This document shows, one piece after another, positions 56,501 to 64,000 of a DNA stretch of 64,000 bases. The first letter of the stretch is position 1. The number at the start of each line of letters is the position of its first letter. The notes beneath the pieces are model-generated. The model was given only the letters and a program-made list of their open reading frames with translations. It searched no databases and had not been told where the DNA came from. Source of the stretch: Telopea speciosissima (lineage: Eukaryota; Streptophyta; Magnoliopsida; Proteales; Proteaceae). Where the stretch lies: assembly GCF_018873765.1 (NCBI RefSeq), contig NC_057925.1:57176970-57240969 (forward strand). Direction: 5' to 3'. A program made the translations under genes and the position numbers.

Positions 56501-59500
56501 CATTTTGCCAACTTTGTATTCACAAGTCACGACTTCACTACAACCATCAATCTTAAGGATGATACTATTTTGTTATGTGCTGGCTCATTAGCTAGGTAGT
56601 CAAGAGACGAATAAGGACTCTGCCTGATCAAATCCATCCATGACCTGAGCCCAAGTAGATCTTAGAGAATTCCAATCTAAAAATAAGCTAGGATCCAGGA
56701 AACTTAAGCCCAGACAATTTTTTAGTGCGTCTTCAGCATGGATGAGTGGACCCAGACAGACGACAGTTTAATTATTTCAGATAGAATAGAAGAGAGCTGT
56801 TCACCAAACATAATCAGCATATTTCCTTTTAACAAGACACATATTGATGCACTCTTCTGTAGTATTTCTGAACTTACTGAATAAACAGGTAGTTGACCAG
56901 CTTAACTCTTCCTCCAACACCCACCCCACCCCCCCACCCAAAAAAAAAAAAAAAAATAAAATAAAATAAAAAAACAGCCACAAACATTGTGTTAACATAT
57001 ACATCTTAAATAGGGGACATTACATACAACAATAAGCACATTACCTGAGTAAAATAACCAGTATTAGGAGTTCCATCCAAACTTAATGTATTAGCAAGTA
57101 CCATTGTGAATTTCTCTCCAACATGAAGAGGATATATTTCTGTATTCACATCTAGCTGCATGTACATATCGAACTGCTCGCTCCGTGCTTCAATGCGAGA
57201 AACTACATAAACATATAGTATTAAGAATGATAATATACCTGGGTAGTTCTAAATCAGACCACAATAGATATTGAGTGATTCATTGCATAGGAAACGCAAT
57301 CTGTAATATTCAGTGGGAATTTTTGCAGACAAATTTAGCACGCAAGCAAACAACCACAGACAATATGGTACCACTATAGAGAATCTACAAGCACCAGTAA
57401 AATAGTCAGTGACAATCATTGCCTGCTTGTGCACTTAAAAGTCACTTTTGACTATAAACTTTTGAATACAGGGAGGGGGTCCTCTAAAAGCCATTATATG
57501 CCCCCCCTTATAAGAGATTTAGGAGGCTTATATTCACCATGGGAGCCCACAAAGCCCAAGTCAAGTCATTAATTTTATCCCATTTATTTGGGTTCAGCTA
57601 CATGAGGCCCTTTCCATTATTTCTGTTCCATGCATATTTGCAGCTAATTCAAGGCACCAAAGGATTAATACAGCAGACGAGAAACAAGACTGCCAAGAAA
57701 TGAAATTGTTTAGTTCATGGGAGCTTCTTGCTTTGTGATTTCTGTTGTCCATAATCATTATTATGATTCAGTGAGTTATTTAGGGGTTGAACAGTAATTT
57801 TCCTCCATCTAATTGTCTGGTGTCTATAAGTAGTTTATGTTGACTGTTGAGTCACAAACGGTTGCACCAAAAAAAAAGAGGGTTTTTTACAATTACCACC
57901 CCAAAATCTTTCATATTTACTATTACCCCCCCCCCAAAACTTTGAAACAACTGTTACCCTCCCCTGTTGCATACTAATAACTAACTGGCCCCCACCGTTA
58001 CAGACCCGTAACGGAGGGGGTTAGTCGTGAAAGTGTGCTGTTGTCATGAATTTTCTAGGACCAAAATGCCCTTTTGGGGTGGTAATTGTAAAAAACTCCC
58101 ATCCCATCACCGTCCCTTCTCCTCCTCCTCCTCCTTCTCCTTCTTCTTCTCCTTCTTCTTCTTCATCCTCTGCAATTCATCTTTGATCTTAGATTCAAAA
58201 AAGCAAAAAATAGAAGGAAAAAAAAAAAAAAAAGAAGAAAAAGAGAACCCAATTAGACAGAATTGCACAGTGAGCACCAATAGAAGCAAATTACAGCTTC
58301 TCTAGTTTCTAAAGATCAAGCAGATCGACACTGTCAGATTCTTCAAGATCAATTAGAGAACAGAGTATCCCATACTTCCTTAAATACCTCAATAATAACT
58401 TTATGATAATGAGAGGAATTCAAACTCAGAAAACACTGTAAAAGCTTCTCCAGATCCTCTTCTGCAAATAACTCCTTCTCTACAATCATTTCCACCATTG
58501 ATGTCCTGAAATCATTATACGGATCACTAGACCGCTTCACCACAGCGATCCTTTCTTGTAATTTGCCCCCTGAATCAAATGGGTCATGACTCATTTCAGA
58601 ATTCCTTCTCCGGCGAACTTCAGCGGCTTTCCGGCGGTAAATCTCAGAAGAATCAGAAGATAAACTCTTTGAAGATAAAAACGTTTCTGTCTCGTCTCCA
58701 GATTCTTCAGTACTGAACCACCCACTATCACTTTCTCCTCATGAAGAATCAAAATGAAATCTTGATTTGTTGTTCATAGATCGCTGATTCTTCTTCTGCT
58801 TCGTTTCCTTTGACTTAATTTTTCACCTTTTTTATTCAAATTCCTCAAGCTTGTAATATGAATTTAATGGCGAAATGGGTGATGCAGGGGGACAAGTTCT
58901 TCCTTTAGCATCATCAAAGCCGAAGCATGGGCTTTGTTCCATCAATTCTGGACTCTGTAACTTCTCCATTGTTGCGAAACCATCCTCTGCAGATGATTCA
59001 TGGCGGATTTGAGAGATGAAAATGGCTACGCTTCGTGATCGACACGACCCAAATGAAGCACGGAACATGCGAGAGAGTCGTAGTTTGAATCCACCCATCA
59101 TTAGAGTGATTGCAGAGAGACACACAGAGCTTTGAACGGAGATTGCGCGCTTTGTTTATATAGAGTATAGACTATCCAACAAACCGAATATTTTTGTCTC
59201 TTTCTTCCTTGAAATTTAAATAGAAGAAAGAATTTTTTTTTTTTTTAAATCTACTTTCGTCATCTTTGATCATTTTGGCAATCGGCAATTCTAAATTCAT
59301 CTCTGGAATCAGGTGGTTGGGGTTGCAGAGGATGAAGAAGAAGAAGGAGAAGGAGAAGGGAAGGTGATGGGGTGGGAGTTTTTTACAATTACCACCCCAA
59401 AAGGGCATTTTGGTCCTAAAAAATCCGTGACAACGGCACACTTTCACGACTAACCCCCTCCGTTACGGGTCTGTAACGGTGGGGGCCAGTTAGTTATTAG

Positions 59501-60604
59501 TATGCAACAGGGGAGGGTAACAGTTGTTTCAAAGTTTTTTTTTGGGGGGGGTAATAGTAAATATGAAAGATTTTGGGGTCGTAATTGTAAAAAACCCCAA
59601 AAAAAAAGGTTACAAATGGTCTCTTGGATCAAACCCTAGTGGTTTTAGGAATGTAAATTACTCCTACGTTTTCATTAGTTTTACATTTTAAATTAGGATG
59701 ACTTAAGAGATTTACTCTGTTTCAGTCCTAAACTCCTATTACAGTTAAGAATTCAAAACATTTAATAATCTTCAATAATAAGTTAATGACTTGAATTCAT
59801 GTCTTAGTAGGATATAAGGTTATATAAAAAGGGATATCAGGGTCAGTTATAAAGATGGATTTGGTTTGATGAATATCCGGATGTGGATTCGTGAAGGAAC
59901 ATCTATTCTTCTTAGCCACAGCTAATTACATTTAACTATTAGCTACGACTAGGTTGTCTACTTTCTATTTATTGCTATTATCTTTGATCCCAGTCTTGAA
60001 ATTTTAAAATTCCGGTCAGTTTCTTCTACCATTTATACAATCCTACACTGGATCTTTAATTCTTTATAAATTAACCTGAGGCAAGTATTCTTTTTCAATC
60101 TCTATCAAGTCCCATCAACTGATCGACTTTATGCTTTCCTGGCAGGCAAACTGGATCCAAAATCAAATCTTAATCTTTTTTACCTAGGAAATATCTCCCT
60201 TGCACTATTGGGACAAATTTGATTTCCCCCAACCTCCTCCTTTACTCATCCCATACATATCCATTTATCTTTGATATGTCCCGCATGCCCATAAATCCCA
60301 ATTCCTTAACTTTCTCCCTTGCACTTCTATCTTCTCTTTCAATCTTTTTTCCCATTACATTATTGATGCACTCTATTAAGCCCTAATTGTTACCCTACAA
60401 ATTTAAATGAATTATTGGTTGATAACCTCATACCCTAGGGATTTTATCTGGGAACCATTACCCACATGGATTGGTGAGATTAAATTACATTGACAACAAA
60501 AATGCAATGGAGGAAGACTGGAAGGTAGTACCTTTATCGAACTTTTTACCATCTGGATCCAACCGAGTCACAGTAAAAATATCCTCAAAAAGAAGCTCAA
60601 CCAT
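53582..60604 (-). CDS. NRPB8: RNA polymerase I/II/III shared subunit RPB8 (4 exons)
   Basis: Minus-strand exons are 60,604-60,532; 57,202-57,045; 53,933-53,839; and 53,693-53,582, giving 145 aa, the usual plant length. The protein starts [20 protein letters not shown]. Exon 2 begins [20 protein letters not shown] and ends [11 protein letters not shown]. Exon 3 carries [20 protein letters not shown] and exon 4 [20 protein letters not shown], ending LLMRKV. All phases join cleanly (G|TT, phase 0, GT|G). RPB8 (RPABC3) is an OB-fold subunit common to the three nuclear polymerases and is essential in eukaryotes. A possible extra 5' UTR intron ends at TTAAG just upstream. Intron 1 (3.3 kb) hosts a Pack-MULE and intron 2 (3.1 kb) an LTR-like segment. 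Confidence 0.95.
54700..55900 (+). repeat. LTR-like segment in RPB8 intron 2
   Basis: Starting near TGATGCAGGTTCATCATAG, it contains repeated 'AAGTGG.CATGTGA' blocks. A promoter-type section follows (TTTTATATAAGGTTGTAAGG with TTAATGAAAAGC downstream), then CTGCTGCC-rich leader sequence and GGTGGAATCCGGTTGACTCC. This organisation resembles a plant LTR. The right border and a target duplication were not found. It is antisense to the host gene. Confidence 0.5.
58349..59125 (-). pseudogene. Captured OVATE family protein (OFP) gene with three stops
   Basis: One frame runs 259 codons. The likely start is the Met pair at 59,101/59,098, in [20 protein letters not shown], the classic OFP N-terminus. 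The middle part is [20 protein letters not shown] and [20 protein letters not shown]. The C-terminal OVATE domain is intact: [39 protein letters not shown] and [16 protein letters not shown]. The frame is never shifted but is broken by TAA (58,832-58,834), TGA (58,823-58,825) and TGA (58,739-58,741). OFPs are intronless plant repressors that bind TALE homeodomain proteins. The copy has the same orientation as RPB8. Downstream Met codons could in principle start an OVATE-domain-only product (for example at 58,594, 81 codons). Confidence 0.9.
59154..59163 (-). promoter_or_regulatory. TATA box captured with the OFP gene
   Basis: The minus-strand CTATATAAAC lies about 55 bases upstream of the Met pair and inside the inverted repeats. 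The element therefore carries the OFP core promoter and 5' leader as well as the coding region. Confidence 0.65.
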
Positions 60605-61793
60605 CCTTCAAGAAATTGTACCTTAACAACCAAAATTCACCTACAAAAAGAAACAAAGCCACAACATTTAACCAAATGCAATCATCTATAAGAGAAGCCT
60701 TACATGTTAGACACATAAAAGCTGCGAAAAACATGCAACAAAGCTCAAGAGATCCTTCTCATGACAATCATGTTTAGTTGCTTCTTTGAAATATCACAGA
60801 GAGTAAAGACTTCCTATTTATAGCTAAACATAACAAAAAGCTTTTAATGCAAAGCAAAGGGATACATATTCTCTTGTGAGAAGCACCAAGAGAGAACTGC
60901 TCAGTTCTGATCTCCTCCTTTCACCACAACCCAACACTAGTTTGGATAGGCAGACCAAAATTAACTTTCTTCCCCCACCACTGCCACTCCCCAAAAATAA
61001 GTAACCAAACTGACCTGATTTGAACGTTGAGAAGTGCTCTAACACCGGTTGAAGGTTCCATACAAAAAGGGGAAGTCAAAAGCTGATGTGGATTTCTCCA
61101 GTGAAAGTATATGATTATGCACTTTTAACCAAGGACATATAACCCTAAACAGAATGGGATTGTAAGCCAAGATCGGTGTCGCTGAACCAAATTGCAGTGG
61201 TAGTAGATGTGATGATGATCCATTTCACAGACCAAGGAACAGAAAATAGATTAACTTTGACCCGACTAAAATAAGGGAAGGCATTTTGTCTTATATGAAA
61301 CAAGGTGACAAATTCTCTATACATAGAAGGAATAAGAGGTTACTAGACACCCACAACTTTCAGAGGTGTTTAACTGACAACACAGTAATATTAGAGAAAG
61401 GGCAATAACATCAGGAACATCAACGTCATATTAAAGAATGCACACTAGACAGTATACACCACTTAAATGTAAATGTTTTGGTTTCAAAGCCTAAGTATTC
61501 CAGGTTGTCAAATTAGCACTTCGCGTTTAACTGCAGTATAAAAAACTTAATATGACCAGTCAGGTTTTATTTGACTTCCACAATCAAAAGAAGACCAGAA
61601 GGGTGAATGTAGTAACTTCAGTTCTTACAACAACTGTTCCAAGTTCACTTTTGATTTTGAGTTTATCAGAATAAGGACAATAAATACTAGATTACCTTTG
61701 GGATGCCCGAGTGAGTATCGATAGCTTATTGTACAAGACCAACAGCAATTCCAACTCCTATGAATAGAAAGAAAATTCTTTTCCAAATACCAC
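60605..61793. other. Spacer between RPB8 and the PPR gene
   Basis: It contains the RPB8 5' leader and promoter and the PPR 3' region, which lie on the same strand. The frame at 60,824-61,045 (minus) has no recognisable domain and is probably leader sequence. No repeats stand out. Confidence 0.55.
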
Positions 61794-63854
61794 TCAAACT
61801 AATGATCCAGCCACATCATGATGATCATCAGAGTCTGTTCCGTCCACGAACAATATATCCTCCAAATAATCTTTCAATGATGGATAACATGCGTCACCTA
61901 CTTCACCAGCACGGGCAAGACCATCTAGTAAAATATCAAGTGTGGCCTTATTTGGCATAAACCCCAAATCCTGCATCTTGGCTAACAGCTGGAGAACTGA
62001 ATAAAAACGGTTGGACTTCACCAGGAAACGGATGATCATATTCAATGCAACACAGTCAAGATCAATCCCAACTTCAGCCATGTCTCTTAGTAACCATTTA
62101 ATTGAATTCAAATCCCTCAATTTACAAAGGCCACAGAGCATTACATTGCGAGTATATGTATTAGGAACTACACCGACCTCTTTCATCTGTCTATACAATG
62201 TCAAAGCCTCTCCAGTTCTACCTCCCTGGAGAAATCCATGGATTGCGACAGTATATGACACAACATCAAGGGGGTACTTTTCAGCAATTGCCTTCCTGAA
62301 CAACCAGATTGCTATATTTATCTCACCTACTTTAATGAGCTCACCAATGATCACGGTATGGATGTGAGCATCAATACCAGAACTATTCCTGACTATCCTA
62401 TGGTAGACATTAACTGATTCTTCAATTCTTCCTGCTCTGCATAATCCACTTAACAGTGCAGCATAACTATACCCATCTGGGGTAAAATCTCTGTCTACCA
62501 TGTCATAATAGAAATCTACAGCTTGTGAAGGGAATCCAACTTTGCATAAAAAACATAGAAGGGAGTTGCAGACAACAAGGTCAGCTGATGCAACAAGTCC
62601 CCTAATCACCAGCTGGGGAAAAAGTGCATATCTTTGTGACAAACATAGAGTAGACAGTACAGAAGAAAAGGTATATGAATCAGGTTTTAGGTTCATTTTA
62701 TGCAACCCAAAGAAGATGCCAAGTGCATCATCATACCTCCCAATCTTAGACAAAGAGTCTATTAAGACATTATAAAGAACCAAGTCAGGCAAACACCCTC
62801 CGGATACCATGGTATTTAAAATTCCGTACACCCTATCCAACATATAGGATCCCAGAAACCCCTTAATCAAGGAAGTATAGGTTACAACAGTAGGAGAAAG
62901 ACCAATCTCAATCATCTTCTTCAATAAATGACTTGCTTCATCAAGTCTACCAGCCCTGCTTAATCCATCAATCAATATGCTCCAAGCAGTCACTGAAATG
63001 GGAATACCCGAAGTTATCATAAATGCCAACACTTGAAAAGACTCCGCAATCTTACCACTTTTGCAGAAACAATTCAAAACCATTACAAAGGTCTCTATGT
63101 TTGGATAAAAACCCTGTCTCAACATCGTTTGTAAAACATCCCAAAGGGCAGACAAATCATTCACCTTGCAAAGATTACAGATTGCAATGTTAAAAGTAAG
63201 AAAATTCGGGAGTCTTGTATCTCTAAGTACCCTAAGGGCAGCATCAACATGCCCAATCTTGAAGAAGACATCCATAACCATGTTCCTTGCAAAGGTGTTT
63301 GGAGTGTAACCAGAACCAACCATCTCCTCAAAAGCCTCCAAAAACAATCTATACATTCCTCCACGCCAATAGATTCTTAACAAAATCAAAAAAGTTAGTG
63401 GCTTCGTATAACACCCAAAATGCTCTAACTCTTTAACAAGCGTTTTCACGGATTTAAGCCGACCAGCGAGCCGAGAGACAACAACAACCATTTGATCGAA
63501 AGATTTGGGATTATGGAAATAATTTGGTTGACGAGCGCACCATAAGAAAAAACTCAGTGCGGTCATATCAGAAGGACAATTCAATAAGGTCGATTCCACA
63601 ATCTGTGGAGTGAGACTGATTTGACACCTCACTGGAAGTTCTGAGTGGGAAAACCTCTTAGAAATTTGTATATTATTATTACTGGGTGAGCTACTCGCTA
63701 AACATCGTAAGTGATGGATGGATTTCACAGATTGGTTTTTGAGGATTCGATTCGAAGTTTTCTGGAACGACCTCCAGCTCAGTATCATAATGATATACAA
63801 AGCATTAACCTTGAAGACGTAAAAGAAGTCAAGGGGGAGAGAAATTCTTATCAA
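61794..63854 (-). CDS. P-class pentatricopeptide repeat protein (intronless)
   Basis: A 686-aa single exon. From about residue 130 to 650 it is made of tandem 35-residue helical pairs. Typical units are SVTAWSILIDGLSRAGRLDE, VTYTSLIKGF, LVLYNVLIDSLSKIGRYDDA, YSYAALLSGLCRAGRIEESV and NTYTRNVMLCGLCKL. Alternating A/B helices are visible, and no E, E+ or DYW extension follows, so it is P-class. Met23 (63,788) begins MILSWRSFQKTSNRI, a Ser/Arg-rich mitochondrial-type presequence, and is a better start than Met1. The overall organisation resembles Arabidopsis At1g16830 by memory. PPR proteins bind organellar RNA; the target is unknown. It ends in an acidic tail (DGTDSDDHHD). Confidence 0.93.
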   Translation of the reverse strand: MIRISLPLDFFYVFKVNALYIIMILSWRSFQKTSNRILKNQSVKSIHHLRCLASSSPSNNNIQISKRFSHSELPVRCQISLTPQIVESTLLNCPSDMTALSFFLWCARQPNYFHNPKSFDQMVVVVSRLAGRLKSVKTLVKELEHFGCYTKPLTFLILLRIYWRGGMYRLFLEAFEEMVGSGYTPNTFARNMVMDVFFKIGHVDAALRVLRDTRLPNFLTFNIAICNLCKVNDLSALWDVLQTMLRQGFYPNIETFVMVLNCFCKSGKIAESFQVLAFMITSGIPISVTAWSILIDGLSRAGRLDEASHLLKKMIEIGLSPTVVTYTSLIKGFLGSYMLDRVYGILNTMVSGGCLPDLVLYNVLIDSLSKIGRYDDALGIFFGLHKMNLKPDSYTFSSVLSTLCLSQRYALFPQLVIRGLVASADLVVCNSLLCFLCKVGFPSQAVDFYYDMVDRDFTPDGYSYAALLSGLCRAGRIEESVNVYHRIVRNSSGIDAHIHTVIIGELIKVGEINIAIWLFRKAIAEKYPLDVVSYTVAIHGFLQGGRTGEALTLYRQMKEVGVVPNTYTRNVMLCGLCKLRDLNSIKWLLRDMAEVGIDLDCVALNMIIRFLVKSNRFYSVLQLLAKMQDLGFMPNKATLDILLDGLARAGEVGDACYPSLKDYLEDILFVDGTDSDDHHDVAGSLV

Positions 63855-64000
63855 TAATGACAGGCAACAAAGAAGGAACGCACATAGAATATATTGAACA
63901 GATAAGTACAGATAACACAGAGAGCATCAAAGAGAACTGTTGCAGGAGAGGATAGGGGCGAGAGTACACACCAGGGAGGTTAACTGTTTTTCGAACTCTC
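63855..64000 (-). promoter_or_regulatory. Upstream region of the PPR gene
   Basis: AT-rich leader directly before the PPR start. No second gene or clear TATA box is visible before the window ends. Confidence 0.35.

Larger units (their letters stand above)
57878..59598. mobile_element. Pack-MULE 2, carrying an OVATE-family gene, in RPB8 intron 1
   Basis: Inverted repeats of about 290 bases lie at 57,878-58,170 and 59,320-59,598. The ends are GAGGGTTTTTTACAATTACC / GTAATTGTAAAAAACCCC. Shared blocks include ACTAACTGGCCCCCACCGTTACAGACCCGTAACGG-type sequence and the CCTTCTTCTTC...CATCCTCTGCAA inner ends. The target duplication is a perfect A9 on each side (57,869-57,877 and 59,599-59,607). There is no transposase. 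The interior is an almost complete foreign gene. Confidence 0.93.

Noticed and set aside
60824-61045. 73-codon minus frame between PPR and RPB8
   Set aside because: It is probably RPB8 5' leader sequence. It is Gly/Ser/Leu-rich with no motif.
1-64000. A functional biosynthetic gene cluster (reductases plus bHLH regulator)
   Set aside because: The bHLH array is 20 kb away with unrelated genes between. No other pathway enzymes are present, and tandem duplication alone explains the reductase pair.

Overview
This is nuclear DNA from a flowering plant. The evidence is spliced genes with GT-AG introns of 0.1-3.3 kb, AT-rich and repeat-dense intergenic DNA, a P-class PPR gene, an Au-type SINE family, Mutator-like and hAT MITEs, and RTE- and L1-type LINE remnants. 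I cannot name the species. No prokaryotic, viral or CRISPR features were seen.

Layout. (1) Bases 1-17,862 hold a decayed tandem triplication. Each ancestral unit seems to have carried a small bHLH gene, a tRNA-Ala(AGC), a foldback repeat, MITEs and an RNase H fragment. Unit A (about 367-6852) keeps an intact bHLH gene. Unit B (6853-about 13,360) has lost its bHLH gene through a deletion that ends inside the tRNA. Unit C (about 13,361-17,862) keeps a bHLH copy without its start codon. The units also carry different insertions: two MITEs in A, a solo LTR in B and a 1.5-kb Mutator-like element in C. The other copies supply empty sites for most of these insertions. (2) Bases 17,863-23,473 are intergenic, with a nested hairpin element. 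(3) Bases 23,474-28,473 (minus) are a five-exon UPF0114 membrane-protein gene with an RTE LINE in its last intron. (4) Bases 28,847-30,872 are a Pack-MULE carrying the first exon of a UBA/UBX (PUX5-like) gene and a second, unidentified coding fragment. (5) Bases about 31,640-33,640 are a decayed L1-type LINE. (6) Bases 34,388-43,869 and 45,802-50,013 are two tandem six-exon reductase genes (phenylacetaldehyde / cinnamoyl-CoA reductase-like). The first is intact; the second has one in-frame stop. (7) Bases 53,582-60,604 (minus) are the four-exon gene for RNA polymerase subunit RPB8. Its first intron hosts a second Pack-MULE (57,878-59,598) that carries a nearly whole OVATE-family gene with its TATA box. 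(8) Bases 61,794-63,854 (minus) are an intronless PPR gene.

The working genes (reductase, RPB8, PPR, UPF0114, bHLH) are unrelated in function and do not form a pathway cluster. The distinctive biology is genome dynamics: two gene-carrying Mutator-like elements, one inside a housekeeping gene, and a three-copy tandem array whose copies have decayed in different, reconstructable ways.
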